From Maridesulfovibrio bastinii DSM 16055 (GTDB taxonomy: Bacteria; Desulfobacterota; Desulfovibrionia; Desulfovibrionales; Desulfovibrionaceae): a DNA stretch of 64,000 nucleotides. Every line of letters begins with the position of its first letter. Within the stretch, counting starts at the first letter, position 1. The notes below the pieces were generated by a model. That model did not search any database. It worked only from the letters and a program-made list of their open reading frames with translations, and had not been told where the DNA came from. Of the stretch, positions 8,301 to 17,937 are shown in pieces. The translations under genes were made by a program, and so were the position numbers. Location of the stretch: positions 62,001-126,000 of the forward strand of contig NZ_AUCX01000008.1 of the NCBI RefSeq assembly GCF_000429985.1, given 5' to 3'.

Positions 8301-9734
8301 ATGAATCAAGAGTCTGTCAATATGTCCACTCATCCTTACAGGACGATCTGGACTCTTTCATGGCCGCAACTGATAATGATGGTATTCCATCTTCTCATCG
8401 GACTTGTCGATGTATGGGTTGCAGGTAGAATAAACAAAGATGTTCAAGCCTCAATGGGAATGATCAGCCAGTCTCTGGTATTCTTTCTCATTGTCGGAAT
8501 GGCTGTTGCCAATGGTTCCGTAGCCGCAATAAGTCAATCCATAGGTGCAGGGCTGAATCTGAGAGCAAAACGCTATGTCGGGCTCAGTGTTCAGCTGGGT
8601 ATTGTACTTGGAGCTATAATTCTGCTGATAGGATATCCTATCCGAAACAGCATTCTATATGTTTTACAGGTTCCGCCAGAACTTGACCATATAATGAGAT
8701 ATTTTATCAGGGTATTTTTATTTCTATTACCCTCTTACTATATGCTGATCGTATCAAATGCAATTTTCAGGGCTCATAAAAGAGTAATGCTTCCGCTCTA
8801 CTGCATGATTATTGTGACAACTACAAATGCCATAGGCGACCTTGGATTCGGACTTGGAATGTGGGGTTTACCGAACTTCGGATATCAGGGACTGGCTTGG
8901 TCAACATTTTTCTCCATTTTAGCGGGAACAATTTTTGACATCATTGCCCTGTTTAAAACCGGGATGTTCAGTTTCAAACGGCTACCACCTTTTAAATGGG
9001 TAAAAAAAGCAGGACCGTATCTGATCAAAGTGGCATGGCCGAGCGGACTGATGCAGATTGTCTGGCACTCCGGGTATATGGTTCTTTATTCAATAACTGC
9101 AACCTTGCCCAATGACAATATTACAGCTTTAGCTGGTATGGCAGCCGGAATCAGAATTGAATCAATTCTTTTCCTTCCGGCATTTGCCTTCAGCTTCACA
9201 TCGACAATTCTCATTGGCCATTACCTTGGAGAAGGAAGACCTGACGAAGCCAAAAAATTCGGGCTGCGGATACTCGGAATTGCAATAGTTTCTCTAAGTC
9301 TGTTATCATTGGGAATGTGGCAGATTGTTGAACCGGTTACGTCTTTGATAGCTCCGGACTCACTTGTTAGGGCCGAAGCAGTCAATTATCTGTTTTTCAA
9401 CATGATAGCTATTCCATTTACAGTAACCTCAATGATTCTGGCCGGAACTTTCAACGGAGCCGGCGCAACTGTTTATAACCTCATAATATTTTCATTTACT
9501 ATCTGGGCACTGAGGCTTCCGTTGGCCTACGTGTTAGGACATGAAATCATGAATTCCCCAACAGGAATCTGGATTGCAATGCTCGCCTCTCAGATTGTAC
9601 AGTCCTCCACAATGTTCTATGCTTTTCTAACCAGAAACTGGCAGTCATATAGCATGATGAACGGAAAAAGAAGGAAAATTGATGCAGAAAGAATTCAAAA
9701 AGATATCTCTAAATTGTCAGGAAACATTCGCTAA
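8301..9734 (+). CDS. MATE-family multidrug/organic cation efflux transporter
   Basis: This is a 477-residue integral membrane protein with about twelve hydrophobic segments in two homologous halves, as in NorM-like MATE exporters. The opening TIWTLSWPQLIMMVFHLLIG and SIGAG near residue 80, and the repeat-like second half beginning near residue 245 (AWPSGLMQI), are family-typical. It would export cationic compounds in exchange for sodium or protons. GGAG lies before the ATG. Its last 53 bases overlap the start of the next gene in another frame, suggesting coupled expression. The C-terminal 30 residues are a basic, cytoplasmic tail. Confidence 0.9.
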   Translation: MNQESVNMSTHPYRTIWTLSWPQLIMMVFHLLIGLVDVWVAGRINKDVQASMGMISQSLVFFLIVGMAVANGSVAAISQSIGAGLNLRAKRYVGLSVQLGIVLGAIILLIGYPIRNSILYVLQVPPELDHIMRYFIRVFLFLLPSYYMLIVSNAIFRAHKRVMLPLYCMIIVTTTNAIGDLGFGLGMWGLPNFGYQGLAWSTFFSILAGTIFDIIALFKTGMFSFKRLPPFKWVKKAGPYLIKVAWPSGLMQIVWHSGYMVLYSITATLPNDNITALAGMAAGIRIESILFLPAFAFSFTSTILIGHYLGEGRPDEAKKFGLRILGIAIVSLSLLSLGMWQIVEPVTSLIAPDSLVRAEAVNYLFFNMIAIPFTVTSMILAGTFNGAGATVYNLIIFSFTIWALRLPLAYVLGHEIMNSPTGIWIAMLASQIVQSSTMFYAFLTRNWQSYSMMNGKRRKIDAERIQKDISKLSGNIR

Positions 9735-10563
9735 AGTTCTATCTGATTGTCCGGAAAGAACTTCTGAATATACCTTTGCCAACATTCTTGGATGGACCGA
9801 TTTTTATGGTCTGGAACTTGGATGCGGCGATGATATGGTATGGATCAGAGAAACTGAACCGGAACTTAAATATTGGGCTCCAATTGGAAACTGGGAAAAC
9901 GTAAACTGGGAAGAATGTGAGCTTTTAAAAAAATCAGGAACTTCTTTTACAAGAGTCCCTGAAAAACTGGCACTCATGCTTCAGGAAAAATTGGGTGATT
10001 CCCTGAAGATAGAAGAAAATAGAGGCCATTTCGATTACATATATTCCGTTCATGATCTTATTGATCTCAAAGGGAATAAATTTCATAAAAAAAAGAATCT
10101 GTTCAACCAGTTTAAGAAAAAATACGATTACGAATATAAAGAAATCACTCCTGAATGCATTGAGGAAGTGTTAGAAATGCAGATGGAATGGTATCGCTGG
10201 CAGGAAGAAAACAATTACTCTGATGCTCTTGAAGCTGAAAATGATGCAATTTTCAAGGTTCTGAAAGAGATTGACACTATAAGTAATCTGACTGGCGGAA
10301 CAATCAGAATAGATGGCAAAATCATAGCCTATACAGTAGCAGAAGCTCTTGATGATGAAACAATTGTCATCCATTTTGAAAAAGGAGACACTAGATATAA
10401 AGGTGTGTATCAGGCCATCAATCAAATGTTTTTAGCTAATAACGCAGCACATTTTAAATATGTTAACAGAGAGCAGGATCTCGGTGAACCGGGATTAAGG
10501 AAAGCCAAAGAATCCTACAATCCGGTTCATTTTAAAAAGAAATTTGAAATTACTGTACTCTGA
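9682..10563 (+). CDS. DUF2156 protein (phosphatidylglycerol lysyltransferase C-domain-like, GNAT fold)
   Basis: This 293-residue soluble protein resembles the DUF2156 family, which shares the GNAT-like fold of the C-terminal domain of aminoacyl-phosphatidylglycerol synthases. Visible landmarks are the N-terminal ETSEYTFANILGW-like region (SEYTFANILGWTDFYG here), an internal YIYSVHDLIDLKGNKFHKKKN stretch typical of the family (about residues 115-135), and KGVYQAINQMF near 250. No membrane segments are present. ATG 9682 is preferred over TTG 9679; AAGGA lies seven bases before it. It overlaps the MATE gene by 53 bp. Substrate and reaction are unknown; linkage to an exporter hints at a shared compound or envelope role. 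Confidence 0.8.
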   Translation: MQKEFKKISLNCQETFAKVLSDCPERTSEYTFANILGWTDFYGLELGCGDDMVWIRETEPELKYWAPIGNWENVNWEECELLKKSGTSFTRVPEKLALMLQEKLGDSLKIEENRGHFDYIYSVHDLIDLKGNKFHKKKNLFNQFKKKYDYEYKEITPECIEEVLEMQMEWYRWQEENNYSDALEAENDAIFKVLKEIDTISNLTGGTIRIDGKIIAYTVAEALDDETIVIHFEKGDTRYKGVYQAINQMFLANNAAHFKYVNREQDLGEPGLRKAKESYNPVHFKKKFEITVL

Positions 10564-10614
10564 TTAAAAGATTCTATGCTCTGCTTTAATATCAGGGCAT
10601 AATGCTGACAGTAA

Positions 10615-10661
10615 AAATGCTTGCAGGACTTCAATTATTAATTGAAGTCCTGCAAGCATTT
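10615..10661. terminator. Perfect 22-bp inverted repeat, terminator-like
   Basis: Arms 10615-10636 and 10640-10661 are perfect complements around a three-base ATT loop. It lies 50 bp after the DUF2156 stop and 100 bp before the next plus-strand gene. The stem is far longer than other terminators in this window and ends in ATTTAAAAT rather than a T run. It may terminate the MATE-DUF2156 unit. Confidence 0.65.
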
Positions 10662-10763
10662 AAAATATAAGCTGCAAATCAATTTTAAACCAAATTGACC
10701 TTGCGACCTTTGCCAGTTTACGACCTGTATTAATGATACAATAAAATATACTAATACGAATAA

Positions 10764-12050
10764 ATGCTGCTTACATCTAAAAAGACACCCAAGATGGTTG
10801 TTTTAGGGCTGGACGGATTACCACTAACTCTTGCCAGAAAAATTGCTCCTGAACTACCTAATCTTAAAAAGATTATTGATCATGCTGTAGAAAACCATGC
10901 GGAAATTCCAGAGCTTTCACCTGTAAACTGGACTTCACTCTACACCGGGGTTGGTCCGGAGAAGCATGGTATATATGGTTTCACTGAAATTGATCATTTA
11001 AATTATAAACTTTCCATAACAGATTTCAGCAGGGTAAAATCGAGAACCATATTTGATAAACTGGATGAACGCGGACTCAGGACAAGATCAATTAATCTGC
11101 CGAATACGTATCCTGCACGCAAAATAAGAGGAATGATGATCTCAGGTTTTGTTGCACATGATATTGATAAGGCTGTTTATCCACATTTCCTTGCTTCAAG
11201 ACTAAAAGAATCCGGGTATCTCCTTGAAGCTGATACAACCCGCGGAATAATGGACCCTTATTACCTGCTCAAACAGGTCTATGCCACTCTTGAATGTCGC
11301 ATGAAAGCACTGGATATGCTGTTTGATGACCTTGGATGGGATCTATTCATTTTTGTACTGACTGAAACAGACAGGCTGTTTCATTTTTTTTATCCAGCCT
11401 TTGAAAATGCAGACCACAATCTTCATAAAGATTGTCTTGAATTTCTGAAAACATGGGATGCCGCAATTGGAATATTTCTAAAAAAATATGAAAATATCCC
11501 CGGCAAGAAAAGACTGCTTGTTCTAGCTGACCATGGGTTTACCTCCCTTGAAACAGAAATAGACATTAATGCATGGCTCAAGCAAAATGGATATCTAAGC
11601 CTTAAACACACCCCGGAAAACCAATGGGATGCATCAGCTATATCCGACAACTCTTCAGCTTTTGCTCTTGATCCTGGGCGCATATACATTCACACTAGAG
11701 AAAATTTTTCCAGAGGCTGCGTTGATAAAAGTAACGCAAATTTCATCGCAGAAAAAATACGCAGTGAGCTGATTAACCTGAGTTTTAACGGAACACCGGT
11801 TTTTGAGCACATATATACCGGAAAAGAATTATACGGTCCTGATGCAATTGGTGATGTTCCCGACCTTGTATGCCGAACAAAACCCGGATATGACCTGAAA
11901 GCCAAATTCGACCGAGACGAAATTTTTGGATTTTTCGGAAGAACCGGAACCCATACTGTAGGAGATGCATTCTTTTATGACTCCCAAGGAAATGTGCCTG
12001 AAAGAATGCGTGATACAGGGCAAATGATTTTAGACTGGTTCGGAATTTGA
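10764..12050 (+). CDS. Alkaline phosphatase superfamily protein (type I phosphodiesterase/nucleotide pyrophosphatase)
   Basis: The 428 residues have the metal-site pattern of the superfamily: LGLDGLP near residue 16 (first metal aspartate), SPVNWTSLYTG near 50 (the catalytic Thr/Ser region), TETDRLFHFF near 205 and ADHGFTS near 260 (the D-H metal pair). Such enzymes hydrolyse phospho- or sulfo-diesters, or transfer phospho-groups. No signal peptide is visible, so it is probably cytoplasmic. No ribosome site is obvious before ATG 10764. It has a good-sized upstream gap and lies 37 bp before the helicase gene. Substrate is unknown. Confidence 0.82.
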   Translation: MLLTSKKTPKMVVLGLDGLPLTLARKIAPELPNLKKIIDHAVENHAEIPELSPVNWTSLYTGVGPEKHGIYGFTEIDHLNYKLSITDFSRVKSRTIFDKLDERGLRTRSINLPNTYPARKIRGMMISGFVAHDIDKAVYPHFLASRLKESGYLLEADTTRGIMDPYYLLKQVYATLECRMKALDMLFDDLGWDLFIFVLTETDRLFHFFYPAFENADHNLHKDCLEFLKTWDAAIGIFLKKYENIPGKKRLLVLADHGFTSLETEIDINAWLKQNGYLSLKHTPENQWDASAISDNSSAFALDPGRIYIHTRENFSRGCVDKSNANFIAEKIRSELINLSFNGTPVFEHIYTGKELYGPDAIGDVPDLVCRTKPGYDLKAKFDRDEIFGFFGRTGTHTVGDAFFYDSQGNVPERMRDTGQMILDWFGI

Positions 12051-12087
12051 TTTTTTCTAAATGACTAAAAAAAGATGTGCCTAAAAT

Positions 12088-14253
12088 ATGATAGATTTTA
12101 AAAATGAACTGAATGAGGCCCAATACGATGCCGCCACACATCCTCAAGGGCCTGTGCTTGTTATAGCAGGTGCTGGTAGCGGTAAAACAAGAACAATTGT
12201 TTATCGCCTTGCATGGCTTGTCGAACAGGGAGTAGCTCCGGACTCAATCCTGCTGATGACATTCACCCGTAAAGCCGCTCAGGAAATGCTTACCAGAGCT
12301 GAAACCATTCTAGGCAGATCACTGCACGGGACAAGCGGTGGAACATTTCATTCTTTTGCATACTCGGTTTTAAGGCAGAACGCCCTTACGGCTGGTTTTC
12401 CCAATGGGATGACCCTTATGGATCGCGGAGACTGCGAAGATATTATCCGGGATGTAAAATCAGAACTCGGCCTTGGTAAAAAGGACAGATCTTTTCCGAA
12501 AAAAAACACCCTGCTGGACATTATAACCAAGTCTCGCAACAAAGAACTTTCAATAGATCAGGTTGTAACAACAGAAGCATATCATCTCACCTGCTATTCA
12601 CAGGAAATTGAAGAAATCGCAAACGCTTATAAAGTATACAAACAGCAGCACGCGCTTCTTGATTACGATGATCTGCTCTTTTTTCTGGAAAAACTTTTAG
12701 CTGAAAATGATGTAATCAAAGAGCAGCTCAGGGCCAGATTCAGATTTATAATGGTTGATGAATATCAGGATACGAACCTTGTTCAGGCTCGTATTGTCAG
12801 ACTGCTTGCAGGTAAAAACGGAAATATCATGGCTGTTGGTGATGATGCACAGTCTATTTATGCCTTCCGTGGAGCTGATGTTTCAAATATTCTCAACTTT
12901 CCACAAATTTTTGAAAACGTTAAAATTGTCCGACTGGAACAGAATTACCGTTCTGTCCAGCCGGTTCTTGATCTCACTAATGCTATTCTTGAAGGGGCAG
13001 AGACCAAGTTTGACAAAAAGCTCTTCACCAACAGGACAGGTGGAAAAACACCTGAACTCATGGTTCCTTTAAGTGACTACACCCAATCTTCCAGAGTAGT
13101 CGACAAGATCATAAAATTACAAAAAAAATTTGGACCGGAAGGTGTCGCAGTCCTGTTCAGAGCTGGATACCAGAGTTATGGTCTTGAAGTGGCCTTAAAA
13201 CGTATTGGAATTGAATATAAAAAATATGGTGGATTAAAATTTAACGAAGCAGCACATATCAAAGATGTCCTTGCTTTCATGCGTCTGGTATCAAATCCGA
13301 TTGATATTATATCATGGCAGCGTTCTCTCGGACATATTAAAGGAGTTGGACCTAAGACAGCCAAAAAAATTGCTGATGCCGTCATATCTGCAAATCAGTC
13401 GGCAGTGGAAAAATTCAAGAAAAAATATGCACTGCTCGGGGAATTATTAACCGACCTTGACGGACTGCGCCAGAAAAATTCATCTCCATCAACGGCTCTT
13501 GAAGTACTTCTACCCCTGTATAATCCAATTTTGGTAACAGAATATCCAGACGATTATCCACGCAGACAGGCAGGACTTGAACAGCTATCACAAATAGCAG
13601 CAAACTATGAAAGCATGGAAAGCTTTCTGGCTGATTTATGTCTTGACCCTGAACCGCTATCTCAGGACAACGAAGAACAGAGAGAAGCTGTAACTCTCTC
13701 AACAATCCACTCTGCCAAAGGCCTTGAGTGGAATGCTGTAATTATACTAGATCTTGTTGAAGACCGTTTTCCTTCGCGCAAATCAATGCAGAAACCTGCT
13801 GAATTTGAAGAAGAAAGAAGGCTGCTTTATGTGGCCTGCACAAGGGCCAAAGATGAACTTTACATGAGTGCTCCTGCAAGTGTTTCACGACAGAATACCG
13901 ATTTCAGGGATCCGGCCATACCGAGCCCATTTTTGCGTGAAATCAGCGACAGCCTCTACGAAGAATGGCAGGAATCATATTCCGGTGGATTGGCCAAGAA
14001 AAAAAGGACCCCAATTGACAACTATTCAGCCTCATACCCTTCTATGAATGGTTCTGCTGAATCGGAAATTGAAGCTGGAAGTTCTGCGCAAGCATCAGCT
14101 AAAAAGATATCTCCAGCTAAGCTTGGTTACTGCAATCACAAAATATTTGGCCGTGGTAAAATTGTTGAACGGGTGGAACCTGATAAATATAGAATTAATT
14201 TCCCCGGATTCGGTTTGAAAGTCATTGTGGAAGACTATCTTGAAATGCTGTAG
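12088..14253 (+). CDS. UvrD/Rep/PcrA-like superfamily 1 DNA helicase
   Basis: This ATP-dependent 3'-5' DNA helicase has 721 residues. Motifs seen are Q-motif LNEAQYDA, Walker A GAGSGKT (28-34), motif Ia TFTRKAAQEM (58-67), Walker B VDEYQDTN (223-230), motif III GDDAQSIYAFRGA, motif IV EQNYRS, motif V TIHSAKGLEWNAVI and motif VI RRLLYVACTRAKDEL. It is thus a complete helicase core with the expected 1A-1B-2A-2B order. The last 60 residues are a PcrA-like Tudor-type tail (GRGKIVERVEPDKYRINFPG). Roles in repair or displacement of RNA polymerase are known for the family. It lies ten bases before thiL. Confidence 0.93.
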   Translation: MIDFKNELNEAQYDAATHPQGPVLVIAGAGSGKTRTIVYRLAWLVEQGVAPDSILLMTFTRKAAQEMLTRAETILGRSLHGTSGGTFHSFAYSVLRQNALTAGFPNGMTLMDRGDCEDIIRDVKSELGLGKKDRSFPKKNTLLDIITKSRNKELSIDQVVTTEAYHLTCYSQEIEEIANAYKVYKQQHALLDYDDLLFFLEKLLAENDVIKEQLRARFRFIMVDEYQDTNLVQARIVRLLAGKNGNIMAVGDDAQSIYAFRGADVSNILNFPQIFENVKIVRLEQNYRSVQPVLDLTNAILEGAETKFDKKLFTNRTGGKTPELMVPLSDYTQSSRVVDKIIKLQKKFGPEGVAVLFRAGYQSYGLEVALKRIGIEYKKYGGLKFNEAAHIKDVLAFMRLVSNPIDIISWQRSLGHIKGVGPKTAKKIADAVISANQSAVEKFKKKYALLGELLTDLDGLRQKNSSPSTALEVLLPLYNPILVTEYPDDYPRRQAGLEQLSQIAANYESMESFLADLCLDPEPLSQDNEEQREAVTLSTIHSAKGLEWNAVIILDLVEDRFPSRKSMQKPAEFEEERRLLYVACTRAKDELYMSAPASVSRQNTDFRDPAIPSPFLREISDSLYEEWQESYSGGLAKKKRTPIDNYSASYPSMNGSAESEIEAGSSAQASAKKISPAKLGYCNHKIFGRGKIVERVEPDKYRINFPGFGLKVIVEDYLEML

Positions 14254-14262
14254 GCCTTAATA

Positions 14263-15231
14263 ATGAAAAAAATTACTTCTGAAAAAGATTTCCTGAAATT
14301 AATTGATTACCATTTTCCCTATGAGAATGGTCATGTCACTTTAGGCAGGGGCGATGACTGCTCGATAATCAGTACCGGAGGTACAGTATGCCTCAGCAAA
14401 GATCTATTTCTGGAAAACATACACTTCAGAAGATCATACTTCAGCCCTGAAGATATCGGTTATAAATCTCTTGCCGTAAATATAAGTGATATAGCCGCAA
14501 TGGGTGGCACCCCGAAAGGATTTGAGCTGGGGCTGATTATTCCAGATAATCTTGAACCTGATTTTTTAAATGCTTTCCTGAAAGGAATGGCTGATCTGGC
14601 CAATGAATACAACATCATTCTGGCCGGAGGCGATCTCAGCAGAGGTCCTCTGCTTGGAATTTCCATAACCATATGGGGAGAACCTGAATCAGGATCAGAA
14701 TTAATCAAGCGTGGTAACGCCCAACCCGGGGATATTCTTTTTACCCATGGCCCTGTAGGACTTGCATATTGCGGCCTCCATATACTTGAATCGAGACCAG
14801 ATGATATTAAAAATTTCCCTGAATGTGTAAGAGCACATCTCCATCCTGAAATGCGTGTTCATACAGCCGTAAAGCTTGCTGCAAGCAAGGTTGTAAAAGG
14901 TATGATGGATATATCAGACGGACTGGCCCGAGATCTGCCAAGATTTCTAAATGCCAGCGGCCCTTACGGAGCAGACATAAAATTATCTGATACTGACATC
15001 CACCCTGAAATTAAAAAATTTGCACAGCTGAAAAATCAATTACCTCATGAGCTGGCTTTTATCGGCGGTGAAGACTATGCTTTATTGGCAGCTGCTTCAG
15101 CCGATAATTTTAAGAAATTAAAAAATAGTTTTAAAAACTTAGTTGAGATCGGTATAGTCAGCAGGACACCCGGAATAAGACTAAACGGTAATTCTTTTAA
15201 TAAAGCTGGTTTTGACCACTTTTCGAGGTAA
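14263..15231 (+). CDS. thiL: Thiamine-monophosphate kinase
   Basis: ThiL phosphorylates thiamine monophosphate to thiamine diphosphate using ATP. The 322 residues carry the PurM/ThiL fold landmarks: GRGDDCSII (about 28-36, Mg-binding aspartates), an AVNISDIAAMGG stretch near 70-81, AGGDLSRG near 120, GMMDISDGLARDL near 214-226 and GGEDYALL near 268. No thi-box riboswitch is seen upstream. It starts ten bases after the helicase gene and ends four bases before trmO. Confidence 0.95.
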   Translation: MKKITSEKDFLKLIDYHFPYENGHVTLGRGDDCSIISTGGTVCLSKDLFLENIHFRRSYFSPEDIGYKSLAVNISDIAAMGGTPKGFELGLIIPDNLEPDFLNAFLKGMADLANEYNIILAGGDLSRGPLLGISITIWGEPESGSELIKRGNAQPGDILFTHGPVGLAYCGLHILESRPDDIKNFPECVRAHLHPEMRVHTAVKLAASKVVKGMMDISDGLARDLPRFLNASGPYGADIKLSDTDIHPEIKKFAQLKNQLPHELAFIGGEDYALLAAASADNFKKLKNSFKNLVEIGIVSRTPGIRLNGNSFNKAGFDHFSR

Positions 15232-15235
15232 TATC

Positions 15236-15631
15236 ATGGAGATAACTCTTTCGCCGATTGCGTATATCAATTCTACTTTGAACGACAAGAAAGAATGCCC
15301 TAAGCAGGGACATGAAGGCGGGATAGAAGCTCAGGTTATAATAGAGCCTGAGTATCTTGATGCAATGAAAGGATTAAAAGAAGGGTCGGAAATAATTCTG
15401 CTGACATGGCTTCATAAAGCAGACAGAACTTGTTTGGAAGTTCATCCCAGAGGAGATTCATCACGCCCTAAACGAGGTGTTTTTGCAACCAGATCGCCAG
15501 ACCGTCCCAACCCGATCGGAGTGCATAAAGTTACCATTAAAAAAATAACTGAAAACACCCTTACGGTTTATCCGCTGGAAACTCTTGATGGAACACCAAT
15601 CGTGGATATTAAAGTCGCAATGAGAAAGTAA
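15236..15631 (+). CDS. trmO: tRNA (N6-threonylcarbamoyladenosine37-N6)-methyltransferase TrmO
   Basis: This TsaA/TrmO-family beta-barrel enzyme uses S-adenosylmethionine to methylate t6A37 of certain tRNAs. The 131 residues include the N-terminal SPIAYINS, the central SRPKRGVFATRSPDRPNPIG motif and the closing LDGTPIVDIK, all diagnostic. ATG 15236 has GAGG eight bases before it and follows the thiL stop by four bases; a longer frame from TTG 15212 overlapping thiL is less likely. Only the conserved one-domain form is present. A hairpin follows the stop. Confidence 0.93.
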   Translation: MEITLSPIAYINSTLNDKKECPKQGHEGGIEAQVIIEPEYLDAMKGLKEGSEIILLTWLHKADRTCLEVHPRGDSSRPKRGVFATRSPDRPNPIGVHKVTIKKITENTLTVYPLETLDGTPIVDIKVAMRK

Positions 15632-15643
15632 TACACTTCCAAT

Positions 15644-15676
15644 ACCGGAGCAAAATTAAATATAATTTGCTCCGGT
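15644..15676 (+). terminator. Hairpin after trmO
   Basis: ACCGGAGCAAA (15644-15654) and TTTGCTCCGGT (15666-15676) are perfect 11-bp arms around an 11-base AT loop. It lies 12 bp after the trmO stop, in the convergent gap before infA. No T run follows on either strand, so termination may be weak or need Rho. It is the only structure seen in the 150-bp gap. Confidence 0.65.
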
Positions 15677-15781
15677 TGGAAATATCCGCCCTTTTATTTC
15701 AGCAGGAAAGTTAAGCAGAATCAAATTTTGAAAATTAACTTCAAGAGTTCAAACCTGCATTAATTTTGATAAAACAGAGTA

Positions 15782-16000
15782 TTAGCGGGGGCGATATGTG
15801 ATGCGACCACGAGTCAGGTCGTAAGGTGAAAGTTCAACTGTTACCTTGTCACCAGGCATGACTCTAATTCTGAATTTACGCATTTTTCCTGAAATATGCG
15901 CAAGCACAACATGTCCGTTTTCAAGATGAACTCTGAAAGTAGCATTAGGTAAAGCTTCTTCTACAACGCCATTAACTGCAATTCCTTCTTCTTTGGCCAA
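15782..16000 (-). CDS. infA: Translation initiation factor IF-1
   Basis: IF-1 binds the ribosomal A site during initiation. The 72-residue product is an S1/OB-fold protein of exact family length, with [19 protein letters not shown], the [21 protein letters not shown] core and the RGRITYR end. The start codon is TTG at 16000 (MAKEEG), with a good AGGAG site seven bases upstream; no in-frame ATG is available. IF-1 is usually started from ATG, so the weak start may be a control point. It is a single gene between hairpins. Confidence 0.96.
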   Translation of the reverse strand: MAKEEGIAVNGVVEEALPNATFRVHLENGHVVLAHISGKMRKFRIRVMPGDKVTVELSPYDLTRGRITYRPR

Positions 16001-16034
16001 AGGATCTCCTTTTGTTTATGATCTAAAAGTCTGA

Positions 16035-16068
16035 AAGAGCCCGCAACGCAAAGCGCATACGGGCTCTT
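16035..16068 (-). terminator. Hairpin upstream of infA
   Basis: AAGAGCCCG (16035-16043) and CGGGCTCTT (16060-16068) form a nine-bp stem. On the minus strand it precedes TTTCAGACTTTT, giving a moderate U tract. It may terminate read-through from the RRM gene or form part of the infA leader. Confidence 0.6.
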
Positions 16069-16170
16069 ATGCCTATTCACAGAAAATATCCGCGAAAAAA
16101 AATAACTGCCGATATAACGAAAAACTGGTTTCAGCGTTTTGATTCGACTGTCAATAATTAAACTATCGCG

Positions 16171-16188
16171 AAAGCCCGTGAAGGCTTT
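16171..16188 (-). terminator. Short hairpin after the RRM gene
   Basis: AAAGCC (16171-16176) pairs with GGCTTT (16183-16188) across six bases, 19 bp past the RRM stop on the minus strand. The stem is short and the U tract weak, so this is a modest terminator candidate. The rest of 16001-16206 holds no gene. Confidence 0.4.
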
Positions 16189-16206
16189 ATAACAAAATAG
16201 GACAAA

Positions 16207-16473
16207 TTACCAGCGTCTAGGACGAGGCTGACGCGGACGGGCTTCATTCACTTTGATGTTACGTCCGCCGAAATCAGTGCCATCAAGAGATTCAATTGCG
16301 CTATCAGCACCCTGATCTTCCATCTCAACAAAACCAAATCCACGAGGACGTCCGGTTTCGCGATCGTTGATCAATTTAACAGATAGAACTTCTCCAAATG
16401 CAGCGAATGCATCACGAACTTCGTCTTCGGTCATGCTCCAAGGAAGGTTGCCGACATAAATGTTTTTCGACAT
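16207..16473 (-). CDS. Single-RRM RNA-binding protein
   Basis: This 88-residue protein is essentially one RNA-recognition motif. RNP2 is IYVGNL at residues 4-9 and RNP1 is RGFGFVEM near 45-52; the aromatic residues that stack on RNA bases are in place. The tail is short and Arg/Pro-rich (EARPRQPRPRRW), typical of bacterial glycine/arginine-tail RRM proteins related to cyanobacterial Rbp. ATG 16473 has GGAG upstream; a longer frame to 16566 is probably non-coding leader. The family is often cold-inducible and binds mRNA, and a long leader (16474-16720) would fit such control, but this is inference. Confidence 0.92.
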   Translation of the reverse strand: MSKNIYVGNLPWSMTEDEVRDAFAAFGEVLSVKLINDRETGRPRGFGFVEMEDQGADSAIESLDGTDFGGRNIKVNEARPRQPRPRRW

Positions 16474-16720
16474 TCTCAAAACTCCATAAAACTTTAAACT
16501 TTGAAATTCAGTCAGACAGCCGAACCCTGCTGGACCATTTACCCCCACCAACACATCGCGACACATTGATATCCAACAACGAAACCGTTTCCGCCGCTCC
16601 CAACCAATACAGCCCTTTACAGCCCTAGCAGGCCCACAATGACCTGGGTGTAGGAACTGATATCTGACTATCTAATAATGCACGATTACGCTGAAAATAA
16701 TTACAGGTCAAGTACTATAT

Positions 16721-16751
16721 AAAAAAAGGGCTGTAAAACAGCCCTTTTTTT
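16721..16751 (-). terminator. Strong bidirectional terminator after ilvC
   Basis: AAAAAAAGGGCTGT and ACAGCCCTTTTTTT are perfect arms (16721-16734, 16738-16751) around AAA. The flanking A and T runs make it work on both strands. It lies 69 bp past the ilvC stop, ending the ilv operon. Between it and 16474 lies only the presumed RRM leader and promoter region; no other gene is seen. Confidence 0.9.
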
Positions 16752-16820
16752 CATTTTTATACTAATATTTCACAACTTCTGCATGCAATAAAAAATTGCA
16801 ACAGTAATTATGAAAAGTTG

Positions 16821-17819
<999 letters not shown>

Positions 17820-17937
17820 CTAATTAATACTTTAACATCCGGACACGAAACCTGAATAGTTTCCCGTATGATACAACCCGCAGAAGGCTGATCAGACGTA
17901 GTAGCATATCTAATGCCGGGATATTGATTGAAATTTA

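Noticed and set aside
15212-15631. TrmO start at TTG 15212 overlapping thiL
   Set aside because: ATG 15236 has a ribosome site and gives the family-standard N-terminus.
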